From NCBI RefSeq assembly GCF_024331145.1, contig NZ_JANDJO010000001.1, positions 732,904-796,903 of the forward strand: a stretch of 64,000 nt of DNA, read 5' to 3'. Below are positions 36,308 to 45,983 of this stretch, piece by piece. A model generated the notes under the pieces. It worked only from the letters and a program-made list of their open reading frames with translations, had not been told where the DNA came from and did not search any database. Made by a program: the position numbers and the translations under genes. The stretch is from Shimia sp. CNT1-13L.2 (lineage in GTDB: Bacteria > Pseudomonadota > Alphaproteobacteria > Rhodobacterales > Rhodobacteraceae). The first letter of the stretch is position 1. Every line of letters starts with the position of its first letter.

Positions 36308-38407
36308 ATGAGCGCACGTGACGTTAACACCCCCCAATCCCTGATGCCCGGCTGGCTGCGCCAGACCGTGGGCAACCGGGATATTGCCTTTGCCATTGGC
36401 GTGGTGCTGATCCTTGCGATGCTGTTCATTCCGCTGCCGCCGTTCCTGCTGGATATCGGCCTTGCGGTTTCCTTGTCACTCGCCGTGTTGATCCTCATGG
36501 TGTCGCTCTGGATTCAGACCCCTCTCGACTTCAACTCCTTCCCGACGCTGCTTCTCGTGGTCACCATGTTGCGCCTTGCGCTCAACGTGTCATCGACCCG
36601 CCTGATCCTGAGTGAAGGCCATCAGGGGACCGGTGCCGCAGGTAAGGTCATCGAGGGGTTCGCAGGCTTCATCGTCGGGGGCGACTATGTCATCGGTATC
36701 GTGATTTTCGCGATCCTCGTGACGATCAACTTCATCGTGATCACCAAGGGTTCGACCCGTATCGCCGAAGTTGCCGCCCGCTTCTCGCTCGACGCGATGC
36801 CCGGTAAGCAGATGGCGATTGATGCCGATCTGGGTGCCGGTATCATTGACGAAGACGAGGCACGCGCCCGCCGCAAGGTTCTGGAAGAAGAAAGCGCCTT
36901 TTTCGGGGCAATGGATGGTGCATCCAAGTTCGTACGCGGCGACGCCGTCGCCGGTATCATCATTACCCTAATCAACGTGATCGGCGGCATCCTGATCGGC
37001 ATGACAAGCCACTCGCTCAGCATCAGCCAGGCCGCCGCGAACTATACGGTTCTGACAATCGGTGACGGGCTTATCACGCAGATCCCCGCGCTTGTTGTGT
37101 CGCTGGCCGCAGGTCTTCTTGTCACCAAGGGCGGAACCCGCGGTGCCGCAAACGAAGTTGTCCTGGCCCAGCTCGGTGGCTTTCCCAAGGCCCTCTACAT
37201 GGCCGCCGCCCTTTGCTTTGGCGTCGGCTGGCTTCCCGGCTTCCCGGTAGCCGTCTTCCTGCCCCTGTCGGCAGCCATGGCAGCCATGGGCTACGTGATG
37301 CAAAAGCACGCGGAAAGCGTGAAACAGGCAGAACAGGCCGCAGCAGAATTTGCGGAATCGCAGGAACAATCCAAAGAAGAAACCGTCTTCGATCTTCTTC
37401 AAGTCGATGATGTCCGGCTGAACCTTGGCACCGGCCTTGTTCCCCTGATCACCTCGCAAAACGCAGCCCTGCCCGGCAAGGTCAAAAGCCTGCGCAATCT
37501 TTTCATCAAGGACTTCGGTTTCGTTCTTCCACCCGTCCGCATCAAGGACGACAACACCCTGCCACCCAACACCTATTCGGTCTCCCTCAACGAGGTCGAG
37601 ACCGCCCGCGGCGACGTGCGTCCGATGATGATGATGGTAATCGACCCGGAAGGGAGCCAGATTGACCTTCCCGGCGAACAGACTCGCGAACCCACCTTCG
37701 GCCTGAATGCCGTTTGGGTGGACGAAACCCGCGCATCCGAAGCCGAGCTGATGGGTCTGACAGTAGTTGACCCCGAAAGCGTCATCACCACGCACCTGAC
37801 GGAGATCATCAAAGAGCACATGCCGGAAATCCTGAACTATTCGGCAACTCAGGAATTGATCGAAGGCCAAAGCAAGGAATACCAGAAGCTCCTGTCCGAC
37901 AGCGGCTCCTCTTCCGCCGTCATGCTGCAACACGTTCTTCAGGCGCTGCTCGCCGAGCGAATCTCGATCCGCAACCTGCCGCGTATCATCGAAGCCATTG
38001 CCGAAGCCACTGCGACAACTCAGAACATTCGTCAGGTTGTGGAACATGTCCGCGGCAAGCTCTCCAAGCAGATTTGCCAGTCTCTAATTGATCCCCAAGG
38101 CCACGTGCCGGTGATCACCCTTGGCGCAGATTGGGAGCGCGAGTTGACCAACTCGGTCTCGAACGTCAATGGCGAAGAAACGTTCATCATGTCGCCCCAA
38201 CGAGTTCAGGAGTTCGTTCTTGCCGCCCGTCAGGAAATCCAGCGGTTCTCGAGCGGTGATCATTGGCCGGCGCTCCTGGTTTCGCCCTCCGTCCGACCCT
38301 ACGTGCGCTCGATCTTCGAACGCGTCAGCCCAATGACCCAAATCATCTCGCACAACGAGGTACACCGCAAAGCCTCGCTGCGCACGATGGGCACCGTAGG
38401 ACAGTAA
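36308..38407 (+). CDS. flhA: Flagellar export gate protein FlhA
   Basis: 699 residues. About eight membrane helices lie in the first 330, including PPFLLDIGLAVSLSLAVLILMVSL and the FHIPEP-region sequence ARFSLDAMPGKQMAIDADLGAGIIDEDEARARR. A cytoplasmic domain follows (LGTGLVPLIT, LPPVRIKDD, VLQALLAERISIRNLPRIIEAI, SNVNGEETFIMSPQRVQEFV). It is the main export-gate component. There are 2 nt between its stop and the fliR start. Confidence 0.97.
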   Translation: MSARDVNTPQSLMPGWLRQTVGNRDIAFAIGVVLILAMLFIPLPPFLLDIGLAVSLSLAVLILMVSLWIQTPLDFNSFPTLLLVVTMLRLALNVSSTRLILSEGHQGTGAAGKVIEGFAGFIVGGDYVIGIVIFAILVTINFIVITKGSTRIAEVAARFSLDAMPGKQMAIDADLGAGIIDEDEARARRKVLEEESAFFGAMDGASKFVRGDAVAGIIITLINVIGGILIGMTSHSLSISQAAANYTVLTIGDGLITQIPALVVSLAAGLLVTKGGTRGAANEVVLAQLGGFPKALYMAAALCFGVGWLPGFPVAVFLPLSAAMAAMGYVMQKHAESVKQAEQAAAEFAESQEQSKEETVFDLLQVDDVRLNLGTGLVPLITSQNAALPGKVKSLRNLFIKDFGFVLPPVRIKDDNTLPPNTYSVSLNEVETARGDVRPMMMMVIDPEGSQIDLPGEQTREPTFGLNAVWVDETRASEAELMGLTVVDPESVITTHLTEIIKEHMPEILNYSATQELIEGQSKEYQKLLSDSGSSSAVMLQHVLQALLAERISIRNLPRIIEAIAEATATTQNIRQVVEHVRGKLSKQICQSLIDPQGHVPVITLGADWERELTNSVSNVNGEETFIMSPQRVQEFVLAARQEIQRFSSGDHWPALLVSPSVRPYVRSIFERVSPMTQIISHNEVHRKASLRTMGTVGQ

Positions 38408-38409
38408 CC

Positions 38410-39165
38410 ATGTCGCTGGAGGACATCGTCTCCGCCCAGATCTTCGGCTACTTCGTGGTCGTGGCCCGGCTTGGCGCGGCCCTCATGTTTATGCCCGGTT
38501 TTGGTGAAACCCAAATACCCGTGCGCGCAAGGCTATCCTTTGCACTCGTGCTTTGCGCCGCACTTTACCCGGTCACCCCCGTCCCGGCTTTCATTCCGGA
38601 ATCCCCCGCCGCAGCAGCTGTGCTTCTCGGCCTTGAGGTCACGGTGGGTCTCTGGATCGGACTGACGGCCCGCGTCCTGCTCGCCGCCCTTCAGTTTGCA
38701 GGCTACCAGGTCGGACAGGTCTCGGGCCTTGCCAACGCTTTCGGCCCCTCGCTTGGCTCTTTCGAAGGCGCAACGCTTGTCTCAACCCTCATCCTGCTGG
38801 GCGGGGTCGCGGCAATCTTCGCCACGGATGCGCACCACGTCATCCTGATGGCCCTTCTGGACAGCTACAACGTGTTCCCCCTGGGCCGCATTATGACCGG
38901 AGATCTGGCCGAACAGATCGTGAAGGCAGGGGCGCACAGCCTCTACATTGGCACCATGATCTCGGCCCCCTTCTTTGTCATGGGGGTTGTACTGAACCTC
39001 GGTATGGGCCTGGCCAATCGGATGATGCCCCAGCTTCCAGTTTTCTTCGTTGCAGCCTCTATTCTTATCGCCGTCGGCCTACTTATCCTCGCCGCTGCAA
39101 TCCCCAGCGTGCTAGACTTCTTTGTACGTGATTTCATCCGTTGGTTTGCCAACTTCACCGTCTAA
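38410..39165 (+). CDS. fliR: Flagellar export gate protein FliR
   Basis: 251 residues, about six hydrophobic helices, with VARLGAALMFMPGFGETQIPVRARLSFAL at the start and GLANAFGPSLG in the middle. The start at 38410 follows the flhA stop directly. A longer frame from 38263 overlaps flhA and is rejected. It is part of the FliPQR core. Confidence 0.94.
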   Translation: MSLEDIVSAQIFGYFVVVARLGAALMFMPGFGETQIPVRARLSFALVLCAALYPVTPVPAFIPESPAAAAVLLGLEVTVGLWIGLTARVLLAALQFAGYQVGQVSGLANAFGPSLGSFEGATLVSTLILLGGVAAIFATDAHHVILMALLDSYNVFPLGRIMTGDLAEQIVKAGAHSLYIGTMISAPFFVMGVVLNLGMGLANRMMPQLPVFFVAASILIAVGLLILAAAIPSVLDFFVRDFIRWFANFTV

Positions 39166-39171
39166 GGCACC

Positions 39172-40302
39172 ATGAGCCAGGAAGAGACAAGCGACTCCAA
39201 ACCACACGAACCAACCGAAAAGCGCCTTCGGGACGCGCGGAAGAAAGGGGATGTGCCGTCGTCACGCGAGACCGGCAACATGATGGTGGTTTTGTCCCTT
39301 CTCGGCATCACGATTTTTGTACTGCCCTGGCAGTCAGCAGATCTCGCCGAGTCGCTTGCAATCCTGATCGACAACTCGGGCCGAATTTCTGTTGGAACAG
39401 GCCAGGCGGGCGTTACCCGCCTGGGCGAGGTGATGTTCGAATTCATGATCGCCCTCGGCTTCGTTCTTGCGCCGATTTTCGGACTTCTGGCTCTCGGCGG
39501 CTTGTTCGGTGTGATGATCCAGGGTGAGACCGTCTTCTCACTTGAACGCATCACGCCAAAGCTCAACAAGATTTCGCCGCAACAGGGCTTCAAACGTCTC
39601 TTCTCCGGCAGTGCCCTTATCGAGTTCGGGAAAAGCCTGTTGAAGGTTTTTGTCGCTGGCGCGCTTGCCCTTTGGGTGACCAACAAGGTCGTAGCCGGCA
39701 TGATGGACAGTTCGGGCTTCCTCCCCGAAAGCCTGCCGAACTACCTGCTCGAAGCAGCCCGTCGCCTGCTTGTCGCAATGTCGATCTTCCTCATTCCACT
39801 CGCCCTGCTCGACATCGTTTGGCGTCGGTTTGAATGGCGCAAGAAGCACATGATGTCCCACAAGGAACTGCGCGACGAAATGAAAGAGGCGGAAGGCTCG
39901 CCAGAACTCAAGGCCAAGCGGGCCCAGGTACGTCGCGAGCAATCCCAGAAACGGGTTGCACTTGCCGTGCCAGAGGCAAGTGTCGTTCTCACCAACCCGA
40001 CACACTATGCCGTTGCCCTGAAATACGAGCCCGGCACCGACCTTGCACCGCAATGTGTGGCCAAGGGCGCCGACCATATGGCCAAACGCATTCGTGAACT
40101 CGCCTTCGACAACGAGATCCCGGTTGTTGAAAACAAGCCACTGGCGCGCTTGCTGTATGACACGGTGGACCTTGATGAAGTTGTCCCTGTTGAACACTGG
40201 GCCGTTGTTGCAGAAATCATCAGCTTTGTACTCGACCTGGAAAACAACGTGCATCGCCAACCACCTGACGGCTCGTCCCTGAGGACGCTGGCGGATGAGT
40301 AA
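39172..40302 (+). CDS. flhB: Flagellar export switch protein FlhB
   Basis: 376 residues. N-terminal EPTEKRLRDARKKGDVPSSRE, then four membrane helices and a cytoplasmic domain. The autocleavage motif NPTH is at residues 275-278 (VVLTNPTHYAVALKY), so the substrate-specificity switch with FliK should work. It is the last gene of the flgB operon. Confidence 0.97.
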   Translation: MSQEETSDSKPHEPTEKRLRDARKKGDVPSSRETGNMMVVLSLLGITIFVLPWQSADLAESLAILIDNSGRISVGTGQAGVTRLGEVMFEFMIALGFVLAPIFGLLALGGLFGVMIQGETVFSLERITPKLNKISPQQGFKRLFSGSALIEFGKSLLKVFVAGALALWVTNKVVAGMMDSSGFLPESLPNYLLEAARRLLVAMSIFLIPLALLDIVWRRFEWRKKHMMSHKELRDEMKEAEGSPELKAKRAQVRREQSQKRVALAVPEASVVLTNPTHYAVALKYEPGTDLAPQCVAKGADHMAKRIRELAFDNEIPVVENKPLARLLYDTVDLDEVVPVEHWAVVAEIISFVLDLENNVHRQPPDGSSLRTLADE

Positions 40303-40432
40303 TCCACCCTCCCGGACTGTTCCTTAAAGAATTGACTCGATAGCCCCATTTTCGTCCCATTTTTTTGCGATCACTGGAATCGGTCTTTCCCGAAGAATCG
40401 GAGACTGCACAGCGAATCCAGGAGCCGCATGT

Positions 40433-41398
40433 ATGCGCATTTTGGTTGTGGACGATGATGAACTGTTCGTAGACCTGATCTGCACAGCTCTCACCAGTAT
40501 GGGATTTCAAATGCCGGTCTGCGCATCAAGCGCGGAAGAAGCATTGCAATTGGCCATACAAGAGCGGGAACCTTTCAGCACCTTTCTTCTCGACATCAAC
40601 TTGCCAAACAAGAATGGCGTGGACCTGTGCCGGGAGATCCGTCTCCTGCCAAACTACCGCATGACGCCGATCATCATGATCACGGCCAGCAAGCAATCCG
40701 ATCTCATGGAACGCGCGTTCGAGGCCGGCGCCACAGATTTCGTCGGCAAGCCAATCGACGGCCTCGAGCTTGGCACCCGCGTCAAGATCGCCGGAATGCT
40801 GAACGACAGTATCATCCGCGAGAAGCGGGCGATGTACACGCTGGAAGATCTGACCGAACTCACCCGCGTGCAGTTCGACGAGATGGTCTCGCTGCCCAAT
40901 ATCGAAGGCGTCGTCGACTATCCGGTTCTCGAGAACATGTTGCTGCGCATGGCCCGTGCCTGCTATGCGATGTCGATTTTTTCGATCGAAGCCATGTCGG
41001 CAAAGGATGTCTATGACCGCGTCGCGCCGCCCTACTTTGTTGGCTACCTGAAGAAAATCGCCTCGATCCTCTCGGAAAGCCTCTCAGGCGACAAAACGAT
41101 CATTACATACGCTGGCAAAGGCGTTTTTCTATGCGTGAAGCAAGGCCGCGATCGGCTCGACCTCATGCAGGTCGAAGACCGCATCGAGAAAGCGCTCGAT
41201 GTCCAATGGAACCCTGACGCGACCTTCGGGATCAAGACACCTTATCTGGCGGTGTCTGCACTCTCTCGCAAAAGCGTCTGGACCAACCAATCCGCACTGG
41301 AAGCGATTCAAGGCTTTAAACAGTCCCTGGCGCAACGCGATGAACACGGTTTCCCAGAAGCGGACGATGCCAACTGGTTTTCGGACCTCGGCCAATAA
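40433..41398 (+). CDS. Response regulator with decayed GGDEF-like output domain
   Basis: 321 residues. The receiver is intact: D8/D9, D54 (FLLDINLP), T84 and K106. After a helical linker (about 125-165) the C-terminal half follows the GGDEF fold (SIFSIEAM..., KKIASILSES, TIITYAGKGVFLCVK), but the catalytic GG[D/E]EF is AGKGVF, so no diguanylate cyclase activity is expected. It is related to the product of 62293-63261. AGGAG precedes the ATG. It sits after flhB, 130 nt downstream, possibly with its own promoter. Its role in motility signalling is inferred from position. Confidence 0.8.
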   Translation: MRILVVDDDELFVDLICTALTSMGFQMPVCASSAEEALQLAIQEREPFSTFLLDINLPNKNGVDLCREIRLLPNYRMTPIIMITASKQSDLMERAFEAGATDFVGKPIDGLELGTRVKIAGMLNDSIIREKRAMYTLEDLTELTRVQFDEMVSLPNIEGVVDYPVLENMLLRMARACYAMSIFSIEAMSAKDVYDRVAPPYFVGYLKKIASILSESLSGDKTIITYAGKGVFLCVKQGRDRLDLMQVEDRIEKALDVQWNPDATFGIKTPYLAVSALSRKSVWTNQSALEAIQGFKQSLAQRDEHGFPEADDANWFSDLGQ

Positions 41399-41402
41399 AA
41401 TA

Positions 41403-41433
41403 GGCCGAGGTAACCCTCACAGTTACCCCGGCC
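41403..41433. terminator. Bidirectional hairpin between convergent genes
   Basis: GGCCG-a-GGTAAC / GTTACC-c-CGGCC with a 7-nt loop, 4 nt after the response-regulator stop and 25 nt from the end of the motE-like gene. Confidence 0.75.
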
Positions 41434-41457
41434 TTCTGCTCGACTTTCTGTCTGAGT

Positions 41458-42111
41458 CTAGTTCAAACGAATCCCGTTCAAATCCTGATCTCCCGGCAAC
41501 TGCGAGCGTTCGAGAATAATCTTGGAAACCGCACGGGCGCGCACCGGCGACATCTTCGCCAGGATTGGGGCCGCCGTACGCGGCTTCATGGTGCCCAGGA
41601 TCATGATGGTTGTTTCAATATCCATGTCGTCCATGATCCTGGCCGCATCCGCGGGCTTCATGTTCTTGTAGAACTGGATCAGGCGATCAAGGTCATCCGT
41701 CTTGGCGGCTTCCACCCGTGCCAGAAGATCGGTAATCGCGCTCTGCAACTCCAGAAGCGCGGCCTTTTCAATCTGCAGCTTCTCACGAGCAAGGGCCAGC
41801 TCGGATTCCCGCGCACTCACGGCCAAACGCTGTTCTTCGATGACCTCTCGCTCAATGGCGAGGGCAGCAAGCACCTCTTCAGGGGTTTCACATTGCGCAG
41901 GTTTTTGCGACAGGCCCTCTACAAGCGGTGGCACGGTTTCTTCCGGTTCGGCTTCGGCTTTTTCATCCTTCGCAGCAGCCTGTAGCAGGATCTCCGGCGC
42001 CTGTGGGGTTTCCGCTCTGAAGGGGGGCAAAGGCACCGATACCGCCGCCTTCGCAAACAGCGTCACGCCCAGCCCGACGATCAGGATTTTTCCATAAGCC
42101 CCACGCAGCAT
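41458..42111 (-). CDS. MotE-type flagellar/motility periplasmic protein
   Basis: 217 residues. An N-terminal membrane or signal helix (IVGLGVTLFAKAAVSV) is followed by an acidic linker, a coiled coil (about 85-135: EREVIEEQRLAVSARESELALAREKLQIEKAALLELQS) and a C-terminal MgtE-N-like segment (YKNMKPADAARIMDDMDIETTIMILGTMKPRTAAPILAKM). This layout matches MotE of Sinorhizobium, a chaperone for periplasmic MotC. No motC is recognisable here. It lies 3 nt after the DUF6468 gene in the fliL-fliM operon. Confidence 0.8.
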   Translation of the reverse strand: MLRGAYGKILIVGLGVTLFAKAAVSVPLPPFRAETPQAPEILLQAAAKDEKAEAEPEETVPPLVEGLSQKPAQCETPEEVLAALAIEREVIEEQRLAVSARESELALAREKLQIEKAALLELQSAITDLLARVEAAKTDDLDRLIQFYKNMKPADAARIMDDMDIETTIMILGTMKPRTAAPILAKMSPVRARAVSKIILERSQLPGDQDLNGIRLN

Positions 42112-42114
42112 CTA

Positions 42115-42489
42115 TCAGGTCCTCGATTCAACACGCGATGCTTCAAAGAACATGCGCACAAGGTCTTTCTTGTCGCGCACGATCTGCATACCCGGCATCT
42201 TGCTCGAAGGCTGCCTGCGGCTTGCAAATGCAGGCGCGTCATCCTCTGCACGCACCTCTTCTTCCTGCCAGTCGGCTTGATCCTGCGTTTTTCTGGCTTC
42301 GATGCTGTCTTTCATCTGCTCGACCGATTGCTCGGATTTGTCGACAGCCTGCGAGAACTCCTGAACCAGGGGCTCAAGCTCCTTGAGAACCGCCATCAGG
42401 CGGCGCACCTTCGCGGAAATCATGAAACCATAGGCAATGGCTCCTGCCAGCATGATGATGATGACTGCGTCAATGATCGTTGCGGCCAT
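42115..42489 (-). CDS. Small single-pass membrane protein (DUF6468 type)
   Basis: 124 residues. One membrane helix (about 5-25: IDAVIIIMLAGAIAYGFMI) is followed by a charged helical cytoplasmic tail with PLVQEFSQAVDKSEQSVEQMK and a final VRDKKDLVRMFFEASR. It matches the small protein usually found between fliM and motE in Rhodobacterales clusters. The function is unknown. It overlaps fliM by 20 nt; the start at 42489 is the ATG before the helix. Confidence 0.75.
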   Translation of the reverse strand: MAATIIDAVIIIMLAGAIAYGFMISAKVRRLMAVLKELEPLVQEFSQAVDKSEQSVEQMKDSIEARKTQDQADWQEEEVRAEDDAPAFASRRQPSSKMPGMQIVRDKKDLVRMFFEASRVESRT

Positions 42490-43423
42490 TTTCGAATTCC
42501 CCCTTTGTTTCAAGCTCTTCAGTGATCTGAATTGCCACGTTTCCATTGTTCTTCTTGCCCAGCGCCGCACGGAACATTGGCACCCCGGCACAGACGATTG
42601 TTGCCTCCTGATCTTCCTCAACGAACAGATCAAAGGTCTCGCCACGCTTCCAGTTGAGTATCTTGTCGATGGGTAAAGTCACCTCGGCAAACACGGCTTC
42701 CATGCCCAGCTGCGCGCGCTCGATCTGGATCGACAACTGGTCATGCCACTTGTCATTGCCATTACTGCGCTCCCCGAAATGGATTTTGCCAAGCTTGGGC
42801 CGGATCGGTTCCAGCGCGTCATAGGGAACCAGCACTTCAAGAGCCCCGGCATGTCCCATCATCAACGCCGAAATCTTCATCCGCACACAAAGACTTGCGG
42901 GCTGCGCAAAATTCACCGCATCGGGATCAGACTCGATGTCGACGCACTCCATATCCGAGTCCACGACAACCGACAGGCTTCTCTGAAACTCATCAAGGAT
43001 AAGCCTTGCAAGCCGCCGGCTGAATCCACGCTCGATTGTCGTGAAATCGGCACTGTCGCGCTTGGGCAGTTCCTTGACCTCACCCCCCAGCATCAATTCG
43101 AGCGATGTCATCAACAGCGTCGAATCCATCGCGATAAGGATGTCTCCGTCAAAGGGTTCACCCGTACAGGTCGCAAGGATCGCCGGCGCGGGCAGTGCTT
43201 CAACCGCCTGCGCGACCGTCACATAGTCCAGTTGAACCAATGACGTTTCACAGATCACCCGCGTCAAATCCGGTACCGCGATCGAGATGTTCTCGGCCAG
43301 ACGCTCTCCCAAGATGTCCAGCATGGGCAGCCGTTCAAAGCTGAAGTCCGAAAGCCGGATGATCTCGTCGATCAGATTGCCGTTCTGCTCTTCCATTTCC
43401 TGAGGCGTCAAAATTCTGTTCAT
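42470..43423 (-). CDS. fliM: Flagellar motor switch protein FliM
   Basis: 317 residues. The N-terminal MNRILTPQEMEEQNGNLIDEI includes a short CheY-binding-like helix. The CheC-like middle domain (ILATCTGEPFDGDILIAMDSTLLMTSLELMLGG) and a C-terminal SpoA domain (AQLGMEAVFAEVTLPIDKILNWKRGETFDL) follow. It is a C-ring component, 9 nt after fliL. Confidence 0.94.
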   Translation of the reverse strand: MNRILTPQEMEEQNGNLIDEIIRLSDFSFERLPMLDILGERLAENISIAVPDLTRVICETSLVQLDYVTVAQAVEALPAPAILATCTGEPFDGDILIAMDSTLLMTSLELMLGGEVKELPKRDSADFTTIERGFSRRLARLILDEFQRSLSVVVDSDMECVDIESDPDAVNFAQPASLCVRMKISALMMGHAGALEVLVPYDALEPIRPKLGKIHFGERSNGNDKWHDQLSIQIERAQLGMEAVFAEVTLPIDKILNWKRGETFDLFVEEDQEATIVCAGVPMFRAALGKKNNGNVAIQITEELETKGEFENGRNDH

Positions 43424-43432
43424 CCCCGCCCC

Positions 43433-44125
43433 CTATTGCACGATCAGATCGTTGATCAGGATTTCTTGCGGCAGGTCACTGCCTACCGCGGCACGGGCGC
43501 GCTTCAACAGCTCCGCCTTAACATGCAGCACGCCCGCCATCCCCCGGACGTCAGCCTCATGAAGACCGCGCAAATACCCGTTGAACAGATCCCGCATGAA
43601 TGGCTCTCTCGACCGAACCAGCTCGGCCGCGCCGGGGTCGGTCCGATAGACAAGAACCACCGCGACTTTCAGAAAGGCCTTTGTCGGCGCGCCCTGCGCA
43701 TCAACACCCTGGATATTGGTCAACAAATCCCCAAAGTCCAACAGGCCATTGTCAGCAACAGCTTCGCCTTCCTTGGCCTCACCCTCGTCCTTGGCTTTGT
43801 CCTTGTCTTTCTTCAACGCCAAGGCGTCTTCGGCGGGGTGGCCATCCTTGGCCAGAGGATCGACAATACCCTTCTTGGAGTCCCCGCTATCCTTGGCTGC
43901 AGCGGTGTCCGCCCCGGACTGTTCATCGACATAATCCGGCTCATAAGACGACACGTCCTCGAGATAGGCCATGCGCGCAAGGAAAAAGCCGCCGCCCAGC
44001 GAGGCGACGCACATAAGAACGGCTGCCATCAAAAGCTTTTTGGCGCTTCTCGCCTTCGCTTTGACGGGGGCCTCTTCGCCTGACGCCTCGGCGTCTTCCT
44101 TGCGTTTCTTGGCGGCCTTGGCCAT
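43433..44125 (-). CDS. fliL: Flagellar basal-body protein FliL
   Basis: 230 residues. A basic cytoplasmic start (KAAKKRKEDAEAS) and one membrane helix (about 30-50) precede a long acidic linker (about 60-120). The FliL domain has FLKVAVVLVYRTDPGAAELV, REPFMRDLFNGYLRGL and a C-terminal LPQEILINDLIVQ. It supports stator function. It is the first gene of fliL-fliM-DUF6468-motE, divergent from fliF. Confidence 0.9.
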   Translation of the reverse strand: MAKAAKKRKEDAEASGEEAPVKAKARSAKKLLMAAVLMCVASLGGGFFLARMAYLEDVSSYEPDYVDEQSGADTAAAKDSGDSKKGIVDPLAKDGHPAEDALALKKDKDKAKDEGEAKEGEAVADNGLLDFGDLLTNIQGVDAQGAPTKAFLKVAVVLVYRTDPGAAELVRSREPFMRDLFNGYLRGLHEADVRGMAGVLHVKAELLKRARAAVGSDLPQEILINDLIVQ

Positions 44126-44182
44126 CGCAGATTAACCTTTGCTCTTTCCTTAAGGCATAATCTTTTATTTTTGCTCTCAACG

Positions 44183-44246
44183 CAAGAATAGAAGTATATA
44201 TTTACTTGCCTCAATCAAGTATAGTAAGTCTCAATTAAGAATAAAC
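44183..44246. promoter_or_regulatory. Two AAGAATA elements between fliL and fliF
   Basis: CAAGAATAG at 44183-44191 and TTAAGAATAAAC at 44235-44246 in the 148-bp divergent region, with TACTTGC and CAAGTATAG sequences between them. Confidence 0.5.
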
Positions 44247-44273
44247 GAAACACCTCAGAGGACTGAGAGTATA

Positions 44274-45983
44274 GTGCCCGAGCTGATCAACAATCTTCTT
44301 GCACTTGGACGCCAACGCCTGATGATCATGGGCGGAACGATGGTGGCGCTTGTCGTCGCCCTTGTACTTGGCCTGAACGCAGTATCGTCGCCGAATTTCA
44401 GCTCGCTGTATAAGAACCTCTCGCTGTCCACGGCGAGCTCGATCGAGTCCACGCTGTCCAGCGCAGGCTTCCAGGTTCAACTCTCCGACGATGGCACTGG
44501 CGTCCTCGTCCCGCGCGAGGATATCGTCCGCGCCCGCATGGTCCTGGCCGAAACCGGCATCCCGATCGATGGCGAACCTGGCTGGGAACTGTTTGACGAG
44601 GCCAGCGGCCTGACGATGAACTCCTTCCTGCAAAAGGTGAACCGCCTGCGCGCCATGGAAGGCGAACTGTCTCGCTCGATCCAGACACTCGACGGCGTCC
44701 AAAGCGCACGCGTGCACCTCGTCCTGCCCGAACGCGAAGCCTTCACACGCGAGACCCCATCGCCACGCGCCTCGGTCATTGTGCGTTCCGTTCCCGGCCG
44801 CGCCATATCTCGCAAGCAAGCACTGGCCATCCGCAACCTGGTCGCCTCGGCCGTTGCCGAACTTGAACTGACCCGCGTTACCGTGCTCTCGGCCAACGGC
44901 GAAACCATCTTGTCCGAAACCCCCGACGGCAATGGACAGGTTTCCATGCAGTCGAACAAGGTTTCGATTGAAGATCGGCTGGCGCAGGAAATTCAGGAAA
45001 TCCTCACCGCACGCGTAGGTGCCGGAAATGCGCGAGTACGCGTGAATGTAGACCTGACATCCGAACGCGAAGTGATCATCGAGCAAAGCTACGACCCGGA
45101 GCAGCAGGTCGTGCGCTCGACGGAAAACAAAAACGAAAGCCAGGCGGGCCAAGAAGGTGGCGGCAACGTCGGGGTTGAAAACAACATTCCCGCAGCCCTT
45201 GCCGATCCCAACGCCGGCGCCACGTCGCAACGCTCCAAATCGGGCGAGGTCGTGAACTACGAAATCGGCAACACCCGCCGTGAAGTCGTCCGCGAAGCGG
45301 GCGAAGTGCGCCGCATCTCGGTGGCTGTTCTCGTCAACGGTATCTACAGCGTGGACGGCTCCGACGTCGCCTATAGCGAACGCACCCCCGAAGAACTCAA
45401 CCGCCTCTCCGAGCTCGTGAAAACCGCAGTTGGCTTTGACGGAAACCGCGGCGACAGCGTCTCGGTCGATAGCATGCGCTTCATGGATTACTCGATGGAC
45501 GTAGGCGAGCCTGTTTCCCTTTCGCTCACACAGCAACTTGCCCAGAACATCGTTCCGATCGTACGCGGACTTCTGACCCTCATTATCGTTGGCCTCATCC
45601 TGATCCTTGGCGTCCGCCCGATGCTGCGCCAACTGAACACCCCGGACGAGCCAACACCGGAACTCGAAACCGATGAGGCCGCCGTACTGGACGCGCCTGA
45701 AGGCGCGGATATGGCCGCCCTGCCGGGCACCGTCGCCGATGGCGCGCAGGATGGCACAATGGCGGGCGACGCCGGACAACCCGGCTTTGAACCACAGGCC
45801 GCACGCGTCAACGTCTTTGACCCTGCGAACGACGACGGACCGCATGAATACATCGAAACAATGGGTATTCGCGGCAACCTTCTGAAAGCACGCGTCGAAG
45901 CCATCCAGAAGATGGCAGACGAACAGCCCGATGACGTACTGCGCGTTCTGCGCTCCTGGCTGGTAACGGAGGCTGAAGCATGA
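44274..45983 (+). CDS. fliF: Flagellar MS-ring protein FliF (GTG start)
   Basis: 569 residues. Membrane helix 1 is near 15-37 and helix 2 near 423-445. The periplasmic ring-building motifs are FSSLYKNLSLSTASSIESTLSSAGF, QKVNRLRAMEGELSRSIQTLDGVQSARVHLVLPE and NARVRVNVDLTSEREVIIEQSYDPEQQVVRSTE. The C-terminal DDVLRVLRSWLVTE binds FliG. The start is GTG at 44274, with GAGGA upstream. Its end overlaps fliH (ATGA). Confidence 0.96.
   Translation: MPELINNLLALGRQRLMIMGGTMVALVVALVLGLNAVSSPNFSSLYKNLSLSTASSIESTLSSAGFQVQLSDDGTGVLVPREDIVRARMVLAETGIPIDGEPGWELFDEASGLTMNSFLQKVNRLRAMEGELSRSIQTLDGVQSARVHLVLPEREAFTRETPSPRASVIVRSVPGRAISRKQALAIRNLVASAVAELELTRVTVLSANGETILSETPDGNGQVSMQSNKVSIEDRLAQEIQEILTARVGAGNARVRVNVDLTSEREVIIEQSYDPEQQVVRSTENKNESQAGQEGGGNVGVENNIPAALADPNAGATSQRSKSGEVVNYEIGNTRREVVREAGEVRRISVAVLVNGIYSVDGSDVAYSERTPEELNRLSELVKTAVGFDGNRGDSVSVDSMRFMDYSMDVGEPVSLSLTQQLAQNIVPIVRGLLTLIIVGLILILGVRPMLRQLNTPDEPTPELETDEAAVLDAPEGADMAALPGTVADGAQDGTMAGDAGQPGFEPQAARVNVFDPANDDGPHEYIETMGIRGNLLKARVEAIQKMADEQPDDVLRVLRSWLVTEAEA

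Noticed and set aside
44131..44155. Two TTAA sequences before fliL as a CtrA site
   Set aside because: They are about 14 nt apart, not 7.
44235..45845. A 536-codon minus-strand frame opposite fliF
   Set aside because: It is the shadow of a GC-rich gene; fliF on the plus strand is unmistakable.
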